From contig CM057481.1 of assembly GCA_030035585.1 (NCBI GenBank), forward strand, positions 59,901,128-59,965,127: a stretch of 64,000 nucleotides of DNA, read 5' to 3'. The notes under the pieces are model-generated. The model had not been told where the DNA came from. It made no database searches and was given only the letters and a program-made list of their open reading frames with translations. The DNA is from Dugong dugon. Its lineage: Eukaryota > Chordata > Mammalia > Sirenia > Dugongidae. Made by a program: the position numbers and the translations under genes. Of this stretch, positions 48,471 through 58,754 are shown one piece after another (within the stretch, counting starts at the first letter, position 1; every line of letters begins with the position of its first letter).

Positions 48471-48999
48471 ACTCTACTGGTCAGGGCAGCTAGACCTGCT
48501 GCCACAGCTGCCTCTGGGAATGGGATGCAGCTGCACTGTGTGGCTGACCAACTGCTGTCTTCCAATTGGAGGTCTGGCAGGGTGTGACTAAAGGTGGCAT
48601 CTTTTACATGTGCTGGTGCTGCAACTGCCAGGGAGGCTGAAAAAGTGTCTGGCATTTTCTGCTTCTAGACTGGGAAGCGTTTTCTGCCTGATAAAGGAGT
48701 TTCCTTAGATACCTAAGGAGCTTCAGATGCTGGGAAGCCAAGAAGAATGACAATTGTTCAAACCTCCAGGGGATTACTCTGTCCAATCCTGCAGCCCAGA
48801 GAGCACTGGACATTTGGACTTGTCTGAACCACTTTTAGATTCTGCAGCAGATAATGCCAGGGATCACCCTAGCCCCATTCCTTTGGCAGAGCATACAATT
48901 AAATGCAGCTACATTTTTCTTCTTGTTTGATGAGAATGATATGTTTGATAAAACTTCAATACATGCTTTGAGCTACAATTTCAAAAATTGTTTTGTCAG
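48471..48999. other. No feature recognised
   Basis: Single-copy-looking. Short frames only. Confidence 0.35.
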
Positions 49000-50485
49000 A
49001 AAATAATAAATGTGGGTGAGAATATGTGGAAATTGGAACCCTTATCCATTGCTAGTGGGAATGCATAATGGTACAACCATTGTGGAAAATAGTGTGATGG
49101 TGCCTAAAAAAACTATAAATAGAACTACCAGATGACCCAGCAATTCCACTTCTAGGTATACACCCAAAAGACTTGAAAGCAGAGACTCAAAAAGAGACTT
49201 GTACACCAAGGTTTATTGCACCACTATTCACTATAGTCAAAAGGTGAGAATAACACAAATGCCCATCAACAGATGAATGGATAAACAAAATGCAATATGT
49301 ATATATACTAGAATACTACTCAGCCAGTAGGAGAAATGAAGTCTTGATACATGCTACAGTATGGATGGAGCTGGAAGCCATTATGCTGAGTGAATCAAGC
49401 CAATCACAAAAGGACAGATATATGACTTCACTTACGTAAAAGACAAGAAAAGGCAAACGTGCAGAGAACAAAATTTATTAGTGGTTGCCAGGGGTGGTAG
49501 GGAAGGGGAAAAGGGAGGTTAACAGTGATTGATTAAGGGTAGGATTGCACGGCCAATTATTGTAATTGCTACCTGTAAGTTCTACACCTGTATAAAGCTG
49601 AACTGGCAAAAGTTATATGATAGATATATTTTCAACAACTACAAAAAAAAAAAAAAAAACAGTAGCTGCTGAGGCTACTTGTGTACAACCTTATGGGATC
49701 TGGTTCTTTGGTTTGGAGGTTTAGGGTGATGGTTTCATAGGACAACCCAGTTAATTGGCCAAATAACATGCTTAGTGCTTCTGTTCTATCTCCTAGTTCG
49801 TTGCATAGTGCCTGGGTCTTAAAAGCTTGCAAATGGCCATCTAAGACGCAACAATTGGTCTCTATTCACCTGGAGCAACAGAGGAAGAAGGAGCGTCAGG
49901 AATAGGGGGAGGATATGGAATGTGTGGCTAATTGCCTCCATGAATAACTGTCTCCTTTGCCATGAGACCAGAAGATGCCTGGCTAGCATTACTGAACATT
50001 TTGATCAGGGTTTCCATAGAAAAATCCCTATCGAAAGGGGGGAAATATAGAACAGAATTTCAAATTCTTATGGACTCCAGACTTCCTGGAGCCATGGAGG
50101 GTAGAAGAACCCCCAAAACTATTGCCCTGAGATGATCTTTCAACTTTAAATGAAAAAACATTCCCTGAAGTCATCTTAAAACTGAGCAATAGTTTACCTT
50201 AACTTGTAAAAAAGGTCTGCCTCGAGCACTTATATTGTTTTAAAGAACTATTATACGGGATCAAGTGACAACAGCAACTGAACAGATTAGATAGGAACTT
50301 TAGGGGGCAGTGAGTTTATGTTAATGGGGGAGGAACAACTCAGTAAAGGAAGGTGAGAAAGGTTACACAACTCAAAGAATGTGATCACTGTCACTAGATT
50401 GTCCAGGTAGAAACTTTTGAATTGGTGTATGCTGTGTATATTCTCAACAACAACAACAAAATAAATAAATTTAAGGAAAAAAAAG
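49000..50485 (+). mobile_element. L1 3' end, plus strand
   Basis: ORF2 C-terminal remnant ('tggaattgg'-type start near 49030, 'aatggataaacaaaatgcaa' at 49277) and a 3' UTR of the same variant as 17660-18537. It includes the A-run at 49641-49659 and ends in 'caacaacaacaaaataaata'. Frames are decayed. Confidence 0.85.
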
Positions 50486-50505
50486 AGCTAGGAGCAGAGC
50501 ATGTC

Positions 50506-51027
50506 TGTTGTAGTTATCTAGTACTGCTATAACATAAATACCACAAGTGGATGGCCTTAACAAAGAGAAATTATTCTCTCACGGTCTGGGAGGCTATAAG
50601 TCAGAATTTAGGCACCAGTTCCAAGCGAAGTCTTTCTCTCTCTGTTGGCTCTGGGGGAAGGTCCTTGTCACCAATCTTCCTCTGGTCTAGGAGCTTTTCC
50701 GCTGAGGAACCCTGAGTCCAAAGGATGCACTCTGCTCCCGGTGCTGCTTTTTTGGTGGTATGAGGTCCCTCTGTCTCTCTGCTTGCTTCTCTCTTTTGTA
50801 TCTCAAAAGAGATTGACTTAAGACACAAACTCATCTTGTAGATTGAGTCTTGCTTCATTAACATAACTGCCTCTTAATCTTGCCTCATTAACATCATAGA
50901 GGTAGGATTTACAACACATAGGAAAATCACATCAGAAGACAAAATGGTGAGCAATCACGAAATACTGGGAATCATGGACTAGCCAAGTTGACACATATTT
51001 TTTGGGAACAGAGTTCAATCCATGACA
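50506..51027 (-). mobile_element. Solo LTR (MaLR/ERVL-like, afrotherian family), copy 5
   Basis: Minus-strand copy from TGTTGTAGTTATCTAG to TCCATGACA. Flanks ATGTC and GTGCC do not form a clear duplication. It lies inside the LTR at 50486-51700. Confidence 0.8.
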
Positions 51028-51353
51028 GTGCCCTTTGGACCCAGGGTCCCTGTGCTCAGAACCTGCTAGACCCAGGAGATAGAGAAGGCTCAGGATGGAA
51101 AGAAGAAGCAGCAGAGAAATGGCAGGAGCAGAACCAGGAGACCAGCAGGAGATAGCACGATGGGCTTCGCAGCCTACAGAGCAAGGTAGCTACAGTTGGC
51201 TAGTGGACCCATGGAGTGACAGAGCTGAGTGCCTCCAAGCAGGAGGCTTGCTGGTGGAGTAGGGTGCCCTTGGGCACTTGTCCGCGAAGCTAAAGAGCTT
51301 TGTAACACTTGACCAAGAACGGCAGAGACCAGGCCCAAGCAGGTGCCAAGATA

Positions 51354-51521
51354 GGAGGCCTGTCCCGAGGGGGCTGAAAGAGGAGGCCTGTCCCGAGAGG
51401 GCTGAGAGAGGGGGCCTGTCCCGAGGGGGCTGAGAGAAGAGGCCTGTCCTGATGGGGCTGAGAGAAGAGGCCTGTCCTGAGGGGGCTGAGAGAGGAGGCC
51501 TGTCTTGAGGGAGTCCAGAGG
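51354..51521. repeat. 28-bp minisatellite, six units
   Basis: Unit of the form GGAGGCCTGTCC, then CGAGGGGGCTGAGAGA, repeated about six times with 1-3 changes per copy and a diverged last unit. Confidence 0.92.
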
Positions 51522-51700
51522 AGACTGTCCTCAGCTGGCTGAGAGAGCAGTCTTACACTGAATAAGGGAGGCTTTGCCTGTATGCTTCCTGATCCTGATC
51601 CCAAATTGTAGCTTATTGATCCTGATCCCAAATTATAATCTGTTACTTCTCTAATAAACCCCATGATTATGAAAAAATTTGCTTTGTAATATTTTAGTAC

Positions 51701-52095
51701 AATGAATGAGAAATTATAGATTCTAGATTTTGGATGTGTATAAAGGATACCTTCTTTTGTGACCTTTAAATTCAGCTTAAAATTAATGGAATATGAAATT
51801 AAAGCAACCAAGATGAGAGATAAAATCAATATAAATTATTCTGACATTGAGAAGTAAATTTTAACAAAAAACTCTCAGATCACACAAGAAGCAGTAATTA
51901 GTTCAGAGGAAGAGGTAAATTTTGAATACATATAATGAATAGGTTTTTAGATTGTTTGATAATCCAATTAATGAATCATATGAACACACTGGGAAAAGAT
52001 GTAACTTGTTTTTGCTCTTTTGACTTGAAATATTGACATTGACAAAGATACAATGAAACTCATGAAGCACCACTTCAAGGAGGACATCTGTAACA
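51701..52095. other. AT-rich, no feature recognised
   Basis: No gene or clear repeat. Confidence 0.35.
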
Positions 52096-52097
52096 CC

Positions 52098-52290
52098 CAA
52101 ACCAAACCCATTGCCATTAAGTAGATTCCAACTCATAGCGACCCTAAAGGAAAGAGTAGATTTGTCCCATTGTGTTTCCAAGGCTGTAATCTTTACGGAA
52201 GCAGACTGCCACACCTTCCTCCCACAGAGTGGCTGGTGGATTTGAACCATCGACCTTTTGGTTAGCAAGCACTGCACCACCAGGACTCCT
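52098..52290 (-). mobile_element. AfroSINE, long form, minus strand
   Basis: 'cccattgccattaagtagat' tail complement through 'acagagtggctggtggattt' to 'ctgcaccaccaggactcctt' head complement, with the long-form centre near 52200-52230. Confidence 0.88.
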
Positions 52291-52474
52291 TATCTGTGGC
52301 ACACTGGTTAATAAGTGTCAGTAATTCAAAGGGCTTTTAAGATTAGTAACTGAGCAAGAATCTTGAACTGCCCTGCAGTCTTACAGCTCATGTGAGATTT
52401 GATAGAGATTTCCTAAAGTTGGACAATCTTAAAAATTTTTACAATAACTATTACCGATAATGAGTTATAAAGCT

Positions 52475-52650
52475 GTATTAATCAGGATCCAATCAGTAGA
52501 CAGGAACTACACGGTAATTTGAATAAGGAAAGTTTTAACGTAAAGAATTATTTACTTTAGCAGGGGGCGGGAGTAATAAGGAATTGGTTAGAAAGGAGTG
52601 AAGAGAACTCTTAGTTCATGAAAAGCAGATACAGGGAGCAGCCGGCAGTG
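52475..52650. repeat. Old repeat related to 10416-10520
   Basis: 'tattaatcaggatccaatca' then 'aaagaattatttactttagc' and 'atgaaaagcagatacaggga'. Family not named. Confidence 0.45.
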
Positions 52651-52749
52651 GTTAAGTAATCACACAAACAAACGTGGGATTGTGACTGAGATGGTGCTAG
52701 AAAGAAGCATGCACAGTCTTGAGGGACTGTAATGAGACAAGCTACCTGG

Positions 52750-52890
52750 CAAGGCTAGGGAAGGCTTCCCTGAGGAAGTGACAAGTAAATTGGGATCTGA
52801 AAGATGAATGGAGTTACCTGAGCAAAGAGAGGAGGGAAGAATGTTCCAGGCAGTGGTGCTCCCTCCTGTTTGTGAATAAAAGGTTGAATA
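52750..52890 (+). repeat. L2-like fragment
   Basis: 'aggcttccctgaggaagtga' and 'ggaagaatgttccaggcagt' match the common L2-type 3' region. Confidence 0.6.
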
Positions 52891-53049
52891 AAGGAAGGAA
52901 TGAAAACCTAAAACGGGAGCACAAGTTCTGGCCTGGGGAGCAGGCAAGTTCTATCAGATGAGTTGTAGGATGGGTCTGTCTGTCAGTGTAAAGCAAGGTG
53001 GCTCATGGGTACCAGAGACAAGGTGTCTCATAAATGCTGTTAGATGATG

Positions 53050-53215
53050 AGCACAGAGTTCCTAACCTGGCTCAGGGGCCAATGAAAACCCTCTGAAAAC
53101 ATGCAAACTGCACACACTGTATATGAGTGTTGTTCTGGGGATAGAATCGTGGCTTGTATCAGATGCTTAAAGGAGTCCGTGACCCTCCCAACAGTTAAGA
53201 ACCAGGTGCTTGGGG
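53050..53215. repeat. Possible old hAT (MER-type) fragment
   Basis: 'gagtccgtgaccctcccaac' and 'agttaagaaccaggtgcttg' resemble a MER-type DNA transposon end. Weak. Confidence 0.35.
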
Positions 53216-53494
53216 GCCTCAACAGCAATCCTGGGAAAGACATTCCCATGATGCCCCTTTGACAGCCTGTCAGCTGTCAGCTGTCATCTGCCATGTGCTC
53301 TTCAGGAGAGTCCTGGGCCAGAGGCACTTGGCACCAAAGAGTGTTACAGCCAAGAGGGAATCAAGAAGAGATCATCTAGTATAGTCAGTCCCTTTGTGTA
53401 CAGGTGAGGAAACTGAGGCTGATAAGTGGAGCAAGTGATTAAGACACTGAGGGGCAAAACCAGCACTGATATCACCTTTAAGACCAGTATGAGC

Positions 53495-54185
53495 ACGTGT
53501 GTGTGGGTGTGTGTGTGGAAGTGTAGGTTTGTGTGTGGTGTGTCGGGTATGTGTACAGTGTGTGGGATGTGTGTGGTGTTTAATGTATGCGTGGGATGTG
53601 TGTGGTGTGTGTGTGTGTGTGGAAGTGTATGTGTGTGGTGTGTGATGTGTCTGGTGTATGGGGGTGTGTGTATGTGTGATATATGGGTATGTGTGGTGTG
53701 TATGGGGTGTTTGTGGTATGGTATGTGCGTGGATTTGTGTGTGTGATGTGTATGTGTGGTGTGTGGGGTTATATGTGGAGTGCATGGAGTATGTGTATGG
53801 TGTATGTGTGTGCAGGTGTATGTGTGAGGTGTGTGTGGAGGTGTATGGTTGTGTGGGGTGTGTGTGGGGTGTGTGGGGTGTTTTTGTGTGGGGTGTGTGG
53901 GGTGTTTTTGTGTGGTGTGTGTATACTCGTGGTGTGCAAGTTGTGTGTGTATAGTGTTTGTGTTTGGAGGTGTATGCGTGTGTGGTGTGTGTGTATCTGG
54001 TGTATGGGGTCTGTGTGTGTGGTATGTGTAAGTCTGTGAGTGTTTGGTGTTTATGAGTGACGGGTGTATGTGGTATATGGTGTGTATATGTGTGGCATGT
54101 GTGCACAGTGTGTATGTGTGGTGTGCGTGTATGGTGTGTGTGGTGTATAGTGTGTGTGTGTGCACGTGCGCGTGTGGTGTGTGTG
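53495..54185. repeat. 690-bp GT-rich tract
   Basis: Nearly pure G/T on the plus strand, built from irregular TGTG, GGTG and TATG words, with a repeat of 'gtgtggggtgtttttgtgtg' near 53870-53910. C is almost absent from this strand. It gives artefactual long frames on both strands (His/Thr-rich on minus, Cys/Val-rich on plus). Confidence 0.95.
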
Positions 54186-54199
54186 GAAAGGGGAATTAA

Positions 54200-54480
54200 C
54201 AGGCCAAAAGGTATGAACTAAAAATTTGTTTAATATTATTACTTTCTCTTCAAGTTGTATAATTTTATACCTTCACCAACAAAGTATGAGGATGTTTATT
54301 TGCCAGCTCCCCCACATCCTTGTCAACATTGGGTATTATCACATGTTTAAACCTTTGCCTAATAGTGGACAAATGATTCCCATTGTTGTTAACTTGTGTT
54401 TCTTTAATTATTAGAGAGGTTGAATATCTTTTCAAATGTTTGTGCACCACTTTAGTGTTTTTGTGAATTCTTGTAGTTGT
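54200..54480 (-). mobile_element. Old L1 fragment, minus strand
   Basis: 'ccccacatccttgtcaacat' and 'agaggttgaatatcttttca' are the reversed end of an old L1 ORF2. Confidence 0.6.
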
Positions 54481-54564
54481 TAATTATTGTGTACTCCTCA
54501 TTTATTTAACAACTTCTTTAAGCCTTTTAGAAGAGAGAAGTAGAGGGCTTCTATTGGTAGATGG

Positions 54565-54644
54565 CAGCTTGCCAGCAGATTGTGGAGTATCATGTGGCAC
54601 ATGGTAAGTACTCAATAAACATTTGTTAAATTAACGAAGGATCA
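54565..54644 (+). repeat. L2/MIR-type terminus
   Basis: 'cacatggtaagtactcaata' and 'aacatttgttaaatt' match an L2-type 3' end. Confidence 0.5.
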
Positions 54645-55130
54645 CCAAGAGTCGCTGCACATCCTTCAAAAAGTTAAACATGTACTTAGCACCAGCAATT
54701 TCACTCCTAGGTATATACCCCAAAGAACTGAAAGTAGGGACTCTAGCAGATACTTGTACACCAGTGCTCAGTGCAACATTACTCACAATAGCCAAAAAGT
54801 AGACACATCCCAAGTGTCCATCAACTGATGAATGAATAAAATGTGGTATGATACATACAGTTGAATATTATCAGCTATGAAATATCTAGAATAGGCAAAT
54901 GTATGGAGACAAGTATATTAGTGATTAGCAGGGGCTGGGAGCAGAGGGGAGCGGGGAGTTATTGCTTAAGGGGTATTGACTTTCTGTTTGTGGTGATGGA
55001 AAACTTTTGGAAATGCATAATGATGATGGTTGTACAACATTGTAATTGTAGTTAACGCCACTGAATTGTACACTTAAAAATACTTAAAATGGCAAATTTT
55101 ATGCTGTGTTTATGTTACCACAAAAAAGAA
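54645..55130 (+). mobile_element. Old L1 (L1MB-type) 3' end
   Basis: ORF2 tail ('ttcactcctaggtatatacc') followed by the typical L1MB-type end 'gccactgaattgtacactta' and 'atgttaccacaaaaaag'. Confidence 0.75.
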
Positions 55131-55685
55131 TTGCCTCATGATGTACAATGTACTATTCTGTCTTATTTTTGTTTCCCTCTCAATTCTGGACTTTGGGTCA
55201 CACACATACAAACTGGGCTTGGGTACAGGGTGATGTCTTTCTTTTCTTGCTTTGGGGGTGGGGTTAGCCAACATGGAGCTGGGGGTGATGGTCCAATAGG
55301 AACTGGTTTATTGAATACTTACTCTTGGCTCAAGTTTTATAGTAAAGATCCCAGGAACTACAACAGGCTGTGCTTGGCTTGCAGGACATGATAGTTGTTC
55401 TTGCTAGGAGACGCTTCTCTTGAACTATGATCCGACACAAATTCTGAATATTACTCCGAGAGGGAGACCTTAACTCAAGATGATTCCAAAGTTTGGAGAG
55501 GTACTGTCTTCAAAATATTGAAAAACTTTGAGCTCCCTCATAATTTTCCATCTAAAGTTTTTCCTCACTGGTTTAAATATCTGTGAAAGATATAACTTCC
55601 AGCTTATTGTAAATAGTAATATTTAAGAGCAAAACTCTTGGATATGTATTCAGTGATGGCTAAGTACCACACCGGTTTGATACCC
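55131..55685. other. No feature recognised
   Basis: Single-copy-looking. Frame 55089-55391 has no domain. Confidence 0.35.
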
Positions 55686-55735
55686 ACATGGGTTGGAATT
55701 GACTCCACGGCAACGGTTTTTTTGTTTGTTTCATT
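55686..55735 (+). repeat. AfroSINE or RTE 3' tail scrap
   Basis: 'gggttggaattgactccacg' then 'gcaacggttttttt' is the shared SINE/RTE tail without a body. Confidence 0.6.
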
Positions 55736-55737
55736 CA

Positions 55738-55898
55738 TTCAGAACCCAGGTGGTGCAGTGGTTAAGAGCTCAGCTGCTAACCAAAAGACTGGCAGTTCAA
55801 ATCCACCAGCCCCTCCTTGGAAACCTTATGGGGAAGTTCTACCATCCTATAGGGTCGCTATATGTTGGAATCAACTCGATAGCAACGGGCTTATCATC
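55738..55898 (+). mobile_element. AfroSINE, short form
   Basis: Head 'caggtggtgcagtggttaag' with an A-box-like TGGTGCAGTGG and a B-box-like AGTTCAAATCC, then 'tatagggtcgctatatgttg' and 'actcgatagcaacgggctta'. Confidence 0.9.
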
Positions 55899-55974
55899 AC
55901 TTAAAAACACACAAATAAGCTCTTCTTTAACCATCAGGAATCTTGTATTGTTCATTTTTCTTCATAAACTTGTC

Positions 55975-56817
55975 TTTTTTCATGTTTTTAAAAAATTTTA
56001 TTTATTTGCTGTGGTTGTTGAAAATATGCACAGCACAACATACACAAATTCAACAGTTTTGCATGTACGATTTAGTGACATTGATTACTTTCTTTGAGTT
56101 GTTCCTCCCCCATTAACATAAACTCACTGCTCTCTAAGGTTCCTATCTAATCTTTCAAATTCTGTTGTCACTTTGATTCCATATAGATAGTTCTTAAAAA
56201 AGCATAATGCTCAAGGCAGACATTTTTTACTAGTTAAGCTAAACTATTGTTTGGTTTTAAGAAGAACTTCAGAGATATTTTTGGTTTAAGGTTTAAAGAT
56301 TATCTCAGGGCAATAGTTTCAGGAGTTCATCCAACCTTCATGGCTCCAGGAAGTCTGAGGCCCATGATAATTTGAAATTCTGATCTGCATTTTCCCCCTT
56401 TTGCTCAGGACTATTCTGTAGAATCTTTGATCAAAATGTTCAGTAATGGTAGCCAGGCACAGGGATGGATTACTCAATAAATTTAATTGTGTTTACTTAC
56501 TAATCTGTAGTGCACAATTACACATGGGTTTCACCACATCAGTGAAACTGTGCATTACAGATTAGTAAGTAAACACAATTAGGCCTGTGTGTACCTTGCT
56601 TACTATAAGGTAGAGCATACCGTGTTTACTGGTTAATCTGCCCCTGGCCGGGGCACCATCCAGCTCTTCTGGTCTCATGGTAAAGGAGGCAGTTGTTCAT
56701 GGAGGCAATTAGCCACACATTCCATATCCTCCTATGCCTGACTCTCCTCTTTCTCTCTGTTGCTCCAGGCGAATAGAGACCAATTGTTGTGACTTGGATG
56801 GCCGTTTGCAAGCTTTT
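55975..56817 (-). mobile_element. L1 3' UTR, minus strand, split by a hAT MITE
   Basis: Same 3' UTR variant as 24590-25253 in reverse. 5'-truncated at 56817, where the LTR of the next ERV begins. A MITE lies at 56460-56646. Confidence 0.82.
56460..56646. mobile_element. Palindromic hAT MITE, 187 bp
   Basis: Left end CAGGGATGGATTACTCAATA and right end complement CAGGGGCAGATTAACCAGTA are inverted repeats. The interior arms 'tttacttactaatctgtagt' and 'attacagattagtaagtaaa' are complementary and shared with 11093-11834. The target site GCCAGGCA (56452-56459) is repeated, slightly changed, after 56646 (GCCGGGGCA). Confidence 0.85.
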
Positions 56818-56818
56818 C

Positions 56819-57352
56819 AGATTAATAAACGGTTAATCTAACCACAGCAGGCCATAACCAAAAAGGTCAACTTGTTGGTCAGAATCTGAAAAGCTTGAAA
56901 CAATAGAAAACGACATCAAAGAAGTGGGACAGAATGCTCTAACCGGTTCAATGGACAGTGGATGTACATACCAAAACGAAATAACAATTTACCCCAGGAA
57001 GCAAGTTAAAGATCTACCAAATACCATACCATATGAGAAATAAAAAACAGTCATCATATGACAGACCTAGAACCCCTAAGCCAAGGGACCACGTTGTTAG
57101 AAAAGAAAAAGGTCACCCGATCATGATCTTAGTTTTTGTCTTTAACCAATCACGATTTGTAAGTAATTTACTTAAAATGAATCAGCACCTGTCAAAATTG
57201 TATAGAAAGCACTTCTAGATTGTACTTCTTTGGATTTTGATCTGTCAATAGCCTGAGTGTTGCAGGCAATTTCCCATCTTTGTTTTCTGATATGTCACAA
57301 TACAAATCTCTTTGTCACAGAAGGCTTTGGTGAAAGTTGTTTACCTACAACA
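56819..57352 (+). mobile_element. 5' LTR of a class I ERV (tentative limits)
   Basis: LTR-like sequence that ends 'ttacctacaaca' directly before a primer-binding site. A TATA-like TGTATAGAAAG lies near 57202. The left limit is set by the end of the L1 and may be internal to the LTR. Confidence 0.6.
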
Positions 57353-57355
57353 GAT

Positions 57356-57373
57356 TGGTGCAGTGACAGCAGG
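57356..57373 (+). other. Retroviral primer-binding site, tRNA-His-like
   Basis: TGGTGCAGTGACAGCAGG, three bases after the LTR end. Eleven of the first twelve positions match the complement of the tRNA-His 3' end (TGGTGCCGTGAC). The rest is diverged. Confidence 0.65.
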
Positions 57374-57654
57374 GTCTTCACTGGCAAATACCTCGTCCGA
57401 TCTGGAGGAGACCTGGATTGCTTGGTAGTGCCACAGTGGATCCATTGTATTCTGCTTCTTGCACTCCATGAACATTTCAGAAATGCTCCTGCTGAGGTAA
57501 GTGCTATCAAAGTATGAACTTTAGTGCCTTTCTGCATAATAGGAGATATTATCGTGGTATATTTTTTGTTAGAAATACTAGTCTGGCAACTTTTTTGTTT
57601 GAAGCTTCATTTTTGTTTGAGAGCTCCACCTGGCGGTCCTTTGGTGAAAACTGC
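57374..57654 (+). other. ERV leader, no gag seen
   Basis: Sequence between the primer site and an L1 fragment. A splice-donor-like 'gaggtaagtg' occurs at 57494-57503. The 86-codon frame 57257-57517 crosses LTR and leader and is not a gene. Confidence 0.5.
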
Positions 57655-58700
57655 AGTTCTTATAAGTGAAGTCATGCAATATTTGTCATTTTGTGACTGA
57701 CTTATTTCACTCAGCATAACGTCTTCCAGCTCTATCCATACTGTAGCGTATATTAAGACTTCATTTTTCCTACTGGCTGAGTAGTATTCCATTATATGTA
57801 CGTACCACATTTTGTTTATTCTTTCATCTATTGACGGGCTTTTAAGTTGATTCCACATTTTGGCTATTGTAGATAACACTGCAATGAACACTGGTGTACA
57901 AGTCTCTGTTCAATCTCTGCTTTCAAGACTTTTGGAAATATACCTAGGAGTGGAATTGCTGGGTCATATGGTAGTTCTACTGTTAGTTTTTTGAGGAACC
58001 GCCACACTGTTTTCCACAATGGCTGTACCATTTTGCATTTCTACCAGCAATGGATAAGGATTCCAATCTCCTCAAATGCTCACCAACATTTGTTATTATC
58101 ATTTTTTTAAAATCTTAGCCATCTTAGTGGAAGTGAAACGGTATCTCATTATGGTTTTGATTTGCATCTCTCTGATAACTAATGACGCTGGTTATCTTTT
58201 CATGTGTTTGGTGGCCATTTGAATGTCTTCTTTGGTGAAATGTTTATTTATGTCCTCTCCCCAGTTTATGATTGAGTTATTTGTCTTTTTGTTGTTATCA
58301 AAGTTTTATATACATTTTGGTTATTAGATTCTTGTCGGATATGTGGTTTCCAAAGATATTCTCCCAGTCAGTAGCTTGTCTTTTTACTTTTTTGGTAAAG
58401 TCTTTCAATGAACAGAAGTGTTTAATTTTTATGAGGCCCCATTTATTTATTTTGTCATTTGCTGTTTATGCTTTTGTTATTATATTAGATAATCCATTGT
58501 TAAAAGCTAGGCCTGACAGCTTTTTCTTCTAAGAATTTTATGGTTTTGGTTTGCATGTTTAGGTCCTCAATCCGTTTTGAATTTGTTTTTGTAGATGGTA
58601 TGAGGCATGGATCCTGTTCATTTTTCTACATGTGTAAATCCAATTTTATTGAAGAGACTCTTTTTTCCCCATCAAATGGCCTTAGCACCCTTGTACCAAT
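57655..58700 (-). mobile_element. L1 ORF2 fragment, minus strand, within the ERV
   Basis: Starts mid ORF2 ('taagtgaagtcatgcaatat') with no 3' UTR or tail, and ends near 'cttagcacccttgt'. An internal fragment, so it was left by deletion or rearrangement rather than by a simple insertion. Confidence 0.78.
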
Positions 58701-58754
58701 AGACTTATTAAACATTCTTTTGATGATAAATAAGTTGATTGTTTTTGCTTAATT

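Larger units (their letters stand above)
50486..51700 (+). mobile_element. LTR (plus strand) split by another LTR, with VNTR
   Basis: 'aggagcagagcatgtc' (to 50505) and 'ccctttggacccagggtccc' (from 51031) match adjacent parts of the LTR family at 11231 and others. The element then runs through a 28-bp tandem repeat to a poly(A) signal 'ctaataaaccccatgatta' (51651-51669). Boundaries are approximate. Confidence 0.6.

Noticed and set aside
51290-51829. 179-codon minus-strand frame with repeated residues
   Set aside because: The repetition comes from the 28-bp VNTR (a multiple of 28 does not keep frame, but few stops occur). It lies inside an LTR.
53344-54165. 273-codon minus-strand open frame rich in His and Thr
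   Set aside because: It is the translation of the GT tract. Two other frames on the same strand and several on the opposite strand are open as well.
57257-57517. 86-90 codon frames on both strands
   Set aside because: They cross the LTR end, the primer-binding site and the leader of an ERV. The two strands mirror each other.
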